A DNA stretch of 34,574 nt, taken from positions 1 to 34,574 of the forward strand of contig JADLHT010000010.1 in assembly GCA_020848695.1 (NCBI GenBank), given 5' to 3'. This stretch comes from Saprospiraceae bacterium (GTDB lineage: Bacteria; Bacteroidota; Bacteroidia; Chitinophagales; Saprospiraceae). The translations under genes and the position numbers were made by a program. The notes beneath the pieces are model-generated. The model searched no databases, had not been told where the DNA came from, and saw nothing but the letters and a program-made list of their open reading frames with translations. This document shows, in pieces, positions 14,581 through 22,148 of the stretch; the stretch's first letter is position 1; the number at the start of each line of letters is the position of its first letter.

Positions 14581-14627
14581 GATTGTTTCATTGCGACTTA
14601 GCTTTAAAATTTGGATTGAATTGAACT

Positions 14628-15485
14628 TCAATTTTTTAAAATTTGCTCTAAAGTCGCTTCAATTAATTTTTTAATGGTTTTTTCGGGATCAGAAGAAAAT
14701 TCTCCAGTGATTCGGTTTGCAAGTATAGCATTAAGTGAAATGGCTCTGTGTTTTAAAGATTTGGCTAATGCGTATATACCGGCAGTTTCCATTTCGATAT
14801 TGCTGATTTTTTGATTTTGTAATTTTAGTTTGGAATATTTAACTAATAACATTTCAATAGCAGAAGGGATACGGGTAATTCTGCCTTGTGGGGCATAAAA
14901 TCCAGGAGCAGTAATGCTTATACCAGTATTAAAATCTGAAGTTGAAAATTGCTTGAACAATTCACCATCGGCTTCTGAATAATATAACGAAGTTAAATTT
15001 ATTCCTTCCTTTTGAAAGAGCTTTAATAAGTTCAAAGATTGATCGCTAAACTCATTATAATAGAAATTCATAAGACTATCTGTTCCAATTGCTGCTTTGC
15101 TAATAAGAATTGAATCAATTGAAATGTCTTCCTGAATGGCTCCTGAAGTACCAATTCTAATAAAGTCTAATCGGGTTGGATTGCTAATAGGTTCTTCATT
15201 TTTCGGATTTATATTGAACAAAGCATCGCATTCATTTACTACAATGTCAATATTGTCAGTGCCTATTCCAGTGGACAGTACTGACAGTCTTTTAGCTCCA
15301 ATATATCCTGTATGACAAATAAATTCACGATTCGTATTTTTAAACTCAATCAGGTCAAAGTATCGACTAACAATAGGAACTCTTTTCTGGTCACCAACTG
15401 TTAGAATAGTATTAGCAAGTTGATCTTTTAATAGACCAAGATGATATATTGAACCATTTTGATTTTTAATCCAATTCGTATTCAA
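14628..15485 (-). CDS. Nucleoside phosphorylase, uridine phosphorylase-like
   Basis: It is a 285-residue member of the PNP/UDP phosphorylase superfamily, which cleaves nucleosides with phosphate to ribose 1-phosphate and free base. Seen in order are GSIYHLGLLKDQLANTILTVGD (phosphate-site region), STGIGTDNIDIVVNE, FIRIGTSGAIQEDI and NIEMETAGIYALA (the ribose-binding Glu-Met-Glu). This pattern is closest to uridine phosphorylase-like Bacteroidota enzymes; base specificity is not certain. No ATG is in frame before about residue 138, so TTG 15485 is taken as the start. Alignment with GSIYHL near the N-terminus supports it. The short distance to the next divergent gene gives no further clue. Confidence 0.85.
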   Translation of the reverse strand: MNTNWIKNQNGSIYHLGLLKDQLANTILTVGDQKRVPIVSRYFDLIEFKNTNREFICHTGYIGAKRLSVLSTGIGTDNIDIVVNECDALFNINPKNEEPISNPTRLDFIRIGTSGAIQEDISIDSILISKAAIGTDSLMNFYYNEFSDQSLNLLKLFQKEGINLTSLYYSEADGELFKQFSTSDFNTGISITAPGFYAPQGRITRIPSAIEMLLVKYSKLKLQNQKISNIEMETAGIYALAKSLKHRAISLNAILANRITGEFSSDPEKTIKKLIEATLEQILKN

Positions 15486-15622
15486 TATTTTGTTTTTTCT
15501 TTCAATTCTAAGGTAAAGATATGCTTTTGAAATGTTTCAATTAGTATTTTATAGTTAAGCATTTTTGCTTGAAAAAACAAAAGTATTAAACCAGTTATGC
15601 TTAAAATGTGTTCTAGTATAAT

Positions 15623-15976
15623 ATGGCGAAAAGTAAAATTTATCATTTAGGAGTGTGTAAAACTTGTCAAAAAATATTGAACCAGTTGGATACAGACAAT
15701 TGTGTGTTGCAGGACATCAAACACGAATCGATTTCTCCTCAACAGCTGGATGAAATTGCTAAATTGGCAGGTTCCTATGAAGCATTATTTTCGAGAAAAG
15801 CAATAAAGTATCGATTGATGAATCTTAAAGATAGAAAGCTTACTGAAAAAGATTATAGAAAATTGATGCTGGAAGAATATACTTTTTTGAAACGGCCGAT
15901 TATTGTTTCCGGGAAAGAAATTTTTATCGGATCTACAAAAGCTGAATTTGAAAAGGCTAAAAGGAAGTTAAGTTAA
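15623..15976 (+). CDS. ArsC/Spx-family thioredoxin-fold protein
   Basis: The 117-residue protein belongs to the arsenate reductase-like (ArsC/Spx/YffB) glutaredoxin-fold family. It has a CxxC pair (C12-K-T-C15) in the N-terminal beta-alpha unit, a helical insert (LAGSYEALFSRKAIKYRLMNL), and the C-terminal RPIIVSGKEIFIGSTKAEF, with the cis-proline in RP. ArsC enzymes usually carry the catalytic Cys in a CxxS/T context, while Spx has CxxC as here. Whether it reduces arsenate, controls transcription or is a plain thiol-redox protein cannot be decided. Start: ATG 15623. It is a single gene, divergent from the phosphorylase gene. Confidence 0.82.
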   Translation: MAKSKIYHLGVCKTCQKILNQLDTDNCVLQDIKHESISPQQLDEIAKLAGSYEALFSRKAIKYRLMNLKDRKLTEKDYRKLMLEEYTFLKRPIIVSGKEIFIGSTKAEFEKAKRKLS

Positions 15977-16024
15977 TGTATTAAACGATAATTCTGGTAG
16001 ATCTGATCAGAAGTTTTCTTTTGA

Positions 16025-17536
16025 TTAAAAAAGTTCATTTGGGTGCAAATCTTTAAATACGGAACCTAGATTTTCAATAATATCAGATGCAATTAAGCTC
16101 TCGAAAGATTGTTTTCTTAGTGAATAGTCTCCAGCCAATCCATGTATATATACAGCAATTAAGGCGGCCTGCAAAGGGCTGTAATTCTGGGCTAGCATAG
16201 ATCCAATAATTCCGGAAAGAACATCGCCGCTTCCTGCAGTTGCCATTCCTTGATTGCCTGTAGAATTGAAATACTGTTTTCCATCAGAGTTAATAATGCA
16301 AGTATTGGCTCCCTTTAAAACAATTATTAATTTATATTCTTTAGCAAATTGAGATGCAAATTCCAGCCTGTCAATACTATTATCAAATTTTTTATTTACT
16401 AATTTTTCAAATTCTCCAATATGTGGGGTCAGAATAGTATTAACTGGTATAAGACTTAGAAGCTGATGGTTTGAGCCAATATTCTGAATTGCTTCAGCAT
16501 CAATAATAATAGGTAGATTTGATCTCAAACATTTGCGGAGAATTGCATCGATTGATTCGACGCCTTTCATTCCCGGACCAATTACAATACTTGAAAATCT
16601 ATTGAAGGAAAGCTTAAAAAAATCTTCATAAGATTGAATCATGGCTTCGGGAAAAAGTTGAAATATTGTGTTTTTGCAGGACTCTTCAGAGATCACTGTA
16701 GTCAAGCCTACTCCCGATCTCATGGCTGCGGATGCGGAAAGGATTGCAGCTCCGCACATAGAATTTGAGCCTGCTATTACTAGTAGATGTCCAAAATTAT
16801 TTTTGTAGGAAAAACTGTTTCTTGGTTTGATAAGACTCTTGATGTCGCTTCTTTCAATATAATTCTTCATACTGGTAAAATTTGTAAGAAGATTATTACT
16901 TAGACCAATACTTTCCGTTCTCCATTTTTTAATAAAGGTTGAATGTTCAGGCAAGAAATAGGAAAACTTAGGATATTCAAATCCAAATGTAAAATCGGAA
17001 TGAATAGCTATTCCTTGTACTATCGAATCGCAAGGAAGTCCGGACGGGAGATCCAAAGATATTTTGATATTTTGTAGAGAATTTATCCATTCGAAAAGGG
17101 GAATCCAATTTTCTTCAATTTTTTTATTTACCCCGCTTCCTAGTATTGCATCAATGATTAGGTCATCAGAAGCTAACTTATAATCTCTAATATCAGAATT
17201 ATTAAATGTTATTAGTATTACACTTGCATAATTTCGTAATCTATCAAGGTTGCTTAGATATTCATTTGAAGAATTTTTTGAAATATCAACTAAATAAACC
17301 TTACAGTTGTAGCCAGAAATGTTTAGTAATCTGGCTACAACTAGACCGTCACCACCATTATTGCCATTTCCGCAAAATATATGAATATTTTTTTTGTCTT
17401 TTTTGTAGATTGTGGTAAGCCATAGTGAGAAAGCCTGACCAGCACGTTCCATTAATTGTAAAGAATCAATATTCTGATCTTCGCAGCTCAGTTGCTCGAT
17501 TTGTTTGATTTGAGCTGACGTAATAATTGGTAACAT
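16025..17536 (-). CDS. nnr: Bifunctional NAD(P)H-hydrate epimerase / ADP-dependent NAD(P)H-hydrate dehydratase
   Basis: The 503-residue fusion repairs hydrated NAD(P)H (NADHX/NADPHX). The N-terminal YjeF_N epimerase domain (about 1-215) has FCGNGNNGGDGLVVARLL (55-72) and DAILGSGVNK. The C-terminal ribokinase-like dehydratase domain (about 225-495) has AGSNSMCGAAILSASAAMRSG, IGPGMK, TPHIGEFEKL and NQGMATAGSGDVLSGI, with the catalytic Asp at 438. Both domains look intact. It starts 6 bases after pruA on the same strand and is probably co-transcribed with it. The link may simply be that proline catabolism generates NADH. Confidence 0.94.
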   Translation of the reverse strand: MLPIITSAQIKQIEQLSCEDQNIDSLQLMERAGQAFSLWLTTIYKKDKKNIHIFCGNGNNGGDGLVVARLLNISGYNCKVYLVDISKNSSNEYLSNLDRLRNYASVILITFNNSDIRDYKLASDDLIIDAILGSGVNKKIEENWIPLFEWINSLQNIKISLDLPSGLPCDSIVQGIAIHSDFTFGFEYPKFSYFLPEHSTFIKKWRTESIGLSNNLLTNFTSMKNYIERSDIKSLIKPRNSFSYKNNFGHLLVIAGSNSMCGAAILSASAAMRSGVGLTTVISEESCKNTIFQLFPEAMIQSYEDFFKLSFNRFSSIVIGPGMKGVESIDAILRKCLRSNLPIIIDAEAIQNIGSNHQLLSLIPVNTILTPHIGEFEKLVNKKFDNSIDRLEFASQFAKEYKLIIVLKGANTCIINSDGKQYFNSTGNQGMATAGSGDVLSGIIGSMLAQNYSPLQAALIAVYIHGLAGDYSLRKQSFESLIASDIIENLGSVFKDLHPNELF

Positions 17537-17542
17537 ATAAAG

Positions 17543-19159
17543 TTATGCTTCTTCCATAAAAGGATATCTATAATCTGTTGGTGGATCAAAATTTTCCTTT
17601 ACCGTTCGTGGAGAAACCCATCTTATTAAGTTTAGAACTGAGCCGGCCTTATCATTGGTTCCCGAAGCACGAGCACCACCAAATGGCTGTTGATTGACTA
17701 CAGCACCGGTTGGTTTATCATTAATATAAAAATTGCCCGCAGAATGTTTTAATATTGCAGATGAGTGAATTATTACTTCTCTGTCCTGAGCAAAAATGGC
17801 TCCTGTTAGAGCATAATCGCTTGTTGAGTCAACAATATTCAAAATCTTATCATAATCCAGGTCTTCAAAAACGTAAATAGTTAATACGGGTCCGAATAAT
17901 TCCTCACACATGGTAATATATGTTGGATTCGTAGTTAGAATAACAGTAGGTTCTATAAAGTAACCGATAGATTTGTCATATTTTCCTCCCATTATTATTT
18001 TTGCATCTGATGCATTTTTTACTTGTTCAATTGCAGAAGCAAGCTTGTCAAATGATTTTTCATCAATTACAGCATTGATAAAATTCGTAAAATCTTCCGG
18101 GCTACCCATTTTCATTGTAGATAAATCTTCTCTTATAAATTTTTCAACTTCCGGCCAAAGTTTTTTACTGATATAGGCGCGGGAAGCTGCACTACATTTT
18201 TGACCCTGAAATTCAAACGCGGCTCGTGATAGAGCTACAGCAACTGTTTTGGGATTGGAAGATTCGTGTGCAACTAAAAAATCTTTTCCGCCTGTTTCTC
18301 CAACTAATCTTGGGAATGATTTATATTTAGTAAGATTATTACCAATTGTTGCCCAAATATTTCTGAACACTCCTGTTGAGCCGGTAAAATGTATTCCTGC
18401 AAAATCCCTATGATTGAAAACTACCTCTCCGGCGGTTGCGCCACTGACAAAAACTAAATTGATAACTCCAGGTGGTAATCCTGCTTCAGTCAATATTTCC
18501 ATAATTAAAGAAGCGGAATAAATTTGAGTTTCAGCAGGCTTCCAGACAATAGTGTTACCCATTAATGCTGGTGCGCAGGGTAAATTTCCTGCTATAGAAG
18601 TAAAATTGAATGGAGTTAAGGCAAAGACGAATCCTTCGAGAGGACGATATTCCAATTTATTCCAAATGCATGGAGCCGAATCCGGCTGAATATTGTATAT
18701 CTGTTCTGCGTATTGAACATTGAATCGGAGGAAATCACAAAATTCACAAACTGCATCAATTTCAGATTGGTAAATATTTTTCGATTGTCCAAGCATGGTC
18801 ATAGCATTTGTTTTTGCTCTGTATCTTCCTGCAATTAAATCCGCTGCTTTTAAGAAAATGGAAGCCCGATCATGCCAAGGCATATTTTCCCATGTTTTTT
18901 TTGCGTTCATGGCAGATTCAATGGCCATTTCGAGTTCTTGAGTTCCTCCTTTATAATAGTAAGCTAAGGTATGATTAATTTCATGAGGAGGATGAATTCT
19001 GATTTTGTTTTCCGTTTTAACTTTTTTCCCATTAATTGTCATTGGAATATCCAACTCAATGGACTTTAGCTCTGAAAGCATTTTTTTCAGTTCAATTTTT
19101 TCTTTTGATCCGGGCGAATAATTTAATACCGGTTCATTTTTAGCTATTGGTAGTTTCAT
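17543..19159 (-). CDS. pruA: L-glutamate gamma-semialdehyde (1-pyrroline-5-carboxylate) dehydrogenase
   Basis: The 538-residue NAD-dependent aldehyde dehydrogenase oxidises glutamate semialdehyde to glutamate in proline degradation. The catalytic cysteine is C322 in FQGQKCSAASRAYI, and the general base lies in VGETGGKDF (E288). WKPAE (206-210) and HFTGSTG (257-263) form the cofactor site. Both the length and the N-terminal part starting with NEPVLNYSPGS match the monofunctional Bacteroidota/eukaryote-like PruA (ALDH4A1 group). No proline dehydrogenase gene is in the window, so the other pathway step is elsewhere. The nnr gene follows after 6 bases. Confidence 0.95.
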   Translation of the reverse strand: MKLPIAKNEPVLNYSPGSKEKIELKKMLSELKSIELDIPMTINGKKVKTENKIRIHPPHEINHTLAYYYKGGTQELEMAIESAMNAKKTWENMPWHDRASIFLKAADLIAGRYRAKTNAMTMLGQSKNIYQSEIDAVCEFCDFLRFNVQYAEQIYNIQPDSAPCIWNKLEYRPLEGFVFALTPFNFTSIAGNLPCAPALMGNTIVWKPAETQIYSASLIMEILTEAGLPPGVINLVFVSGATAGEVVFNHRDFAGIHFTGSTGVFRNIWATIGNNLTKYKSFPRLVGETGGKDFLVAHESSNPKTVAVALSRAAFEFQGQKCSAASRAYISKKLWPEVEKFIREDLSTMKMGSPEDFTNFINAVIDEKSFDKLASAIEQVKNASDAKIIMGGKYDKSIGYFIEPTVILTTNPTYITMCEELFGPVLTIYVFEDLDYDKILNIVDSTSDYALTGAIFAQDREVIIHSSAILKHSAGNFYINDKPTGAVVNQQPFGGARASGTNDKAGSVLNLIRWVSPRTVKENFDPPTDYRYPFMEEA

Positions 19160-19224
19160 TTCTATTTATTTTAAAGTATTGCTAATAAATCCATTTAACA
19201 CTTTAGCTTTCTTTTAGTTGAATT

Positions 19225-20451
19225 TTATTTATTTATTTTGGAAAGAATTAGGTTTTTTAATTTTATTAAATCTGACTTTTCTTTAGGATGTGAAAATAAA
19301 TATTTGAGAAGGGGATAAGAATAAAGAAACCTTAATGCAGAATAGAGCGAAATAAGTAATCCTAAAATGATAATAGAAGAAAGAAGAAACCCGAATTGTA
19401 ATATATTGATTGTAAAAATGAATATTAACAAGAATAATATTATAGTTATTGAAAACAAAATTCTAATTGGCGGTTTGTATTCCTTTGCTTTTATAAAGCG
19501 ATTGGTAAATATTTTTATATAATACAGAGGCAATCCAAATACCAATAAAGAAGAAATGCCCATAAATAGTTGTACTAAAATTTTAGTGGCAACTTTTATT
19601 TTTTCAGGAACAGTATAGCTTGCAAAGAATTCAGTTGCTTCTGTATTTAGTTTTTTGCCGGAGTAGTTCGTAAGGTCTGAAATAATTTCAGGATGCAGTT
19701 GAATTCCATTAACTAGTTGTAGATGTTTTTCTTGTCTAACTTGCTGACTATCGGAACGCTTAAATGTTAGAACTGAAAGCTCATTATAAAGTTCGGGTGA
19801 TATGGTTGATGGGACAGAAAGCACAACCTTATTCATTTCTTCAGTAAATAATTTGGTTAATTCTGAGGGCAGATCTACAGTGTCTGCTTGTTTAATGAGC
19901 CAGGAATTAATATTAATAGCTTTGCCAATATGAATTTGAAAGTCCTGACCCGATTTTAATACATTGTTAAAATTTACACCACAAGGGATAACCAGTAAAT
20001 TGTCCATACAATGATCTTTGACCGTACCTAATGCCATATGAGCAGCGCCTTTCTGAAGTGGCCTTAAATATCGAACACACTGAGTGGTAGATTCAGGAAA
20101 AATGAGGACCGATTCATGGCTAATAAGTTTTTGATAAACTCTGTCAAATGTACTCTTGTTTTTTCTCAGGTTCTCAAAACCGTCTCTTGCTCTGTAAATA
20201 GGAATTTGGTGAGTTGACTCTAGTATTGGTTTTAATAATTTATTTTCAAATATATCTCCCCGTACTAAAAAATTCAATATCCTTGGTTGAAAACAGGCTA
20301 ATAACATGGGTTCAGTAAAAGAGCAAGGATGATTGCACAGAAAAAGTACAGGCCCCTTCTTTGGAATGTTTTCTAGACCAAAGATTTCAAAATTTCGGAA
20401 ATAACAGCGAAAAGCAAATCGCATTAATACTTTGAAAATGGGATACAGCAT
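19225..20451 (-). CDS. Unusual membrane lysophospholipid/glycerophosphate acyltransferase
   Basis: The 408-residue protein has a PlsC-like N-terminal domain and two or three C-terminal membrane segments (roughly 275-385, for example ILVQLFMGISSLLVFGLPLYYI and FSITIILFLLIFIFTINIL). Motif I reads NHPCSFTEPML: the usual HX4D is replaced by H41 with E47 at the sixth position, like the NHPNSFLDP variant of some Bacteroidota and fungal-type enzymes but with Glu for Asp. Motif III reads FPESTTQ rather than FPEGTR. A GPVLFLCN strand precedes motif I. The family call is secure, but catalytic competence and acyl acceptor are not. The ATG at 20451 lies 5 bases from a -7 element, so the message may be leaderless. 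Confidence 0.82.
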   Translation of the reverse strand: MLYPIFKVLMRFAFRCYFRNFEIFGLENIPKKGPVLFLCNHPCSFTEPMLLACFQPRILNFLVRGDIFENKLLKPILESTHQIPIYRARDGFENLRKNKSTFDRVYQKLISHESVLIFPESTTQCVRYLRPLQKGAAHMALGTVKDHCMDNLLVIPCGVNFNNVLKSGQDFQIHIGKAININSWLIKQADTVDLPSELTKLFTEEMNKVVLSVPSTISPELYNELSVLTFKRSDSQQVRQEKHLQLVNGIQLHPEIISDLTNYSGKKLNTEATEFFASYTVPEKIKVATKILVQLFMGISSLLVFGLPLYYIKIFTNRFIKAKEYKPPIRILFSITIILFLLIFIFTINILQFGFLLSSIIILGLLISLYSALRFLYSYPLLKYLFSHPKEKSDLIKLKNLILSKINK

Positions 20452-20456
20452 TAGGG

Positions 20457-20464
20457 CAAAAGTA
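20457..20464 (-). promoter_or_regulatory. -7 element TACTTTTG for the acyltransferase gene
   Basis: It is a TAnnTTTG match on the minus strand ending 5 bases before the ATG at 20451, implying a leaderless or nearly leaderless message. Confidence 0.45.
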
Positions 20465-20480
20465 ACTTATAGTAACTTAA
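20461..20480 (+). repeat. Tandem 10-bp repeat in the divergent promoter region
   Basis: AGTAACTTA occurs twice with a 10-base period, between and partly overlapping the two opposing -7 elements. This is about one helical turn, so it could be a two-site operator. Confidence 0.5.
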
Positions 20481-20485
20481 TTTTG
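20478..20485 (+). promoter_or_regulatory. -7 element TAATTTTG for miaA
   Basis: It is a TAnnTTTG match on the plus strand ending 8 bases before the miaA ATG, so the 5' leader would be only a few bases. Confidence 0.5.
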
Positions 20486-20493
20486 CAATCTCA

Positions 20494-21342
20494 ATGGCTA
20501 TTAAACGCATAATAATTGTAACAGGCCCAACAGCAGTTGGTAAGACTGCATATGCCTTAGAGCTTGCAAAGAAATATAACTCACCCATTATTTCTGCTGA
20601 TAGTCGTCAAATCTATAATGAACTGAATATTGGGACAGCCAAACCATCCAAATTGGAATTGGAAGCGGTAAAACATTATTTTGTTAATCATATTTCAATT
20701 ACTCAGGCCTATGATGTTGGACAATATGGAGAGGAAGTATCAGTTTGTTTGGAAGAATTATTTAGAGTTTATGATACACTAATTGTTTGTGGTGGTACCG
20801 GCTTATATATATATTCTATTACGAAGGGATTAGATAAATTTCCACCGGTCAGTATCGAGGTTAAAAATTTTGTAAGAAACTTGTTTGAAGTTGAGGGGTT
20901 AATTTCATTGCAAAAATTATTGTTAGATAAAGATCCAGATTATTATTATTCAACCGATATTCTAAATCCCAGACGGATCATGCGGGCATTAGAGATCTGT
21001 CTGAGTTCAGGACAGACTTTCTCTAGTTTTATAGGAAAATCAAGAAAAGTAAATGATTACAAGATTGAAAAGGTCTGTCTTGAAATGGAAAGATCCAAAC
21101 TCTATCAGCGAATTGATGAAAGGGTTGACCACATGCTTGAATCAGGATTGATTGAGGAAGCCCGCCTATTGACAAATTTCAGAGACCATCAGGCACTTAA
21201 TACAGTTGGTTATAAGGAAGTATTTAAATACCTTGATAACGAATATCAATATGAAGAAATGAAAGAAAAAATAAAGCAACATACCCGCAATTATGCAAAA
21301 AGGCAGATTACCTGGCTTAAAAAATACTTTTTACCGCTTTGA
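20494..21342 (+). CDS. miaA: tRNA dimethylallyltransferase
   Basis: The enzyme transfers a dimethylallyl group to N6 of A37 in tRNAs reading U-starting codons. The P-loop is GPTAVGKT (11-18). SADSRQIYNELNIGTAKPS, HYFVNHISITQAYDVGQYGEE, CGGTGLYI and NPRRIMRALEI follow in the expected order. The C-terminal KRQITWLKK is the conserved tRNA-contacting end. At 282 residues it is somewhat short but all core elements are present. Start: ATG 20494. It is divergent from the acyltransferase gene with 42 bases between start codons and converges on the DUF6438 gene with 6 bases between stops. Confidence 0.95.
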   Translation: MAIKRIIIVTGPTAVGKTAYALELAKKYNSPIISADSRQIYNELNIGTAKPSKLELEAVKHYFVNHISITQAYDVGQYGEEVSVCLEELFRVYDTLIVCGGTGLYIYSITKGLDKFPPVSIEVKNFVRNLFEVEGLISLQKLLLDKDPDYYYSTDILNPRRIMRALEICLSSGQTFSSFIGKSRKVNDYKIEKVCLEMERSKLYQRIDERVDHMLESGLIEEARLLTNFRDHQALNTVGYKEVFKYLDNEYQYEEMKEKIKQHTRNYAKRQITWLKKYFLPL

Positions 21343-21348
21343 TATTAT

Positions 21349-22098
21349 TTAAAATTCTTCTCTTGGCTGTAATTTTTTATTGAATGTTACCAATCGAACT
21401 CCTTTTATCCTTCTCAATAAAACAACCATCTCAGCTGGACTGATCTTATTAGAATCGTAAGAGAACAAGTAATAGTTCATGTATTCACTTATTCGATTCT
21501 GCATTTTTAAATGATATGCCTTGAAGATATTTTCCAGATGTAAATAGTGAAATGCTGTATCCATATCTATTTGCAATTCATTTTTTATAGCATCTTTAGA
21601 ATTTAGGTCTTTTTCTTTTATGGCCAAATTCCAGTTTTTTAAAGAATAAAGTTGACTGAGTTCTGATTGTAAATCTTCAAGAGATTTTGGCATTGAAGAA
21701 TTTGATTCTATTCTGCGGTATAAACTGTCCTTAATAAAAAAGTCCAAAGTCGTTACTGGTAAATCGGGTATATTTTTCATGTATCGGTTTTTGGAATCTG
21801 AGAAATCTAACTTATCAATTTTTATTTTGATTTCACCAATTTGAGCTGGAGAAAGGTTCTGATGGAAGACACCTAATTTATCGAGGTTGTTTTTAGCTTC
21901 TAGAATCATTAATCCATCATTATATATCGTTAACTTATAAACTGGACATTTTCCAAAACAAGAGGATTTGTTGATTGATATTAATTTATGAATTGTTTCG
22001 GGGGTATAAGAACTAGTATTGATATGTTTATTGCATTTAATGCAAAATATCACAAGAAGAAAGCTTAATAAACTTAATTTTATACAGTTATTAGTCAT
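21349..22098 (-). CDS. DUF6438-like exported protein
   Basis: The 249-residue protein starts with a hydrophobic signal segment (LSLLSFLLVIFCIKC). Its cysteines do not make a clean lipobox, because Lys or Phe occupies the -1 position, so processing is uncertain. The conserved SSCFGKCPVYKLTIYNDG is the hallmark of DUF6438, a small domain of Bacteroidota and other bacteria with no known activity. The rest is mixed helix and strand, ending in ISPAEMVVLLRRIKGVRLVTF. I use ATG 22098; the longer frame starting TTG 22128 overlaps a -7 element. The gene follows a long coiled-coil lipoprotein gene by ~50 bases but has its own promoter-like sequence. Confidence 0.72.
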   Translation of the reverse strand: MTNNCIKLSLLSFLLVIFCIKCNKHINTSSYTPETIHKLISINKSSCFGKCPVYKLTIYNDGLMILEAKNNLDKLGVFHQNLSPAQIGEIKIKIDKLDFSDSKNRYMKNIPDLPVTTLDFFIKDSLYRRIESNSSMPKSLEDLQSELSQLYSLKNWNLAIKEKDLNSKDAIKNELQIDMDTAFHYLHLENIFKAYHLKMQNRISEYMNYYLFSYDSNKISPAEMVVLLRRIKGVRLVTFNKKLQPREEF

Positions 22099-22125
22099 TG
22101 GAGGAAATTTAAAAATAATATTACA

Positions 22126-22133
22126 CAAATTTA
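22126..22133 (-). promoter_or_regulatory. -7 element TAAATTTG for the DUF6438 gene
   Basis: It is a TAnnTTTG match on the minus strand, 27 bases before ATG 22098. Its last three bases form the TTG at 22128, which is therefore unlikely to be the start codon. Confidence 0.4.
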
Positions 22134-22148
22134 AATCATATTTTTAAA

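Noticed and set aside
15557-15570. AAGCA-TTTT-TGCTT hairpin before the ArsC/Spx-like gene as a terminator
   Set aside because: The stem is short, no T-run follows, and it lies upstream of both divergent genes.
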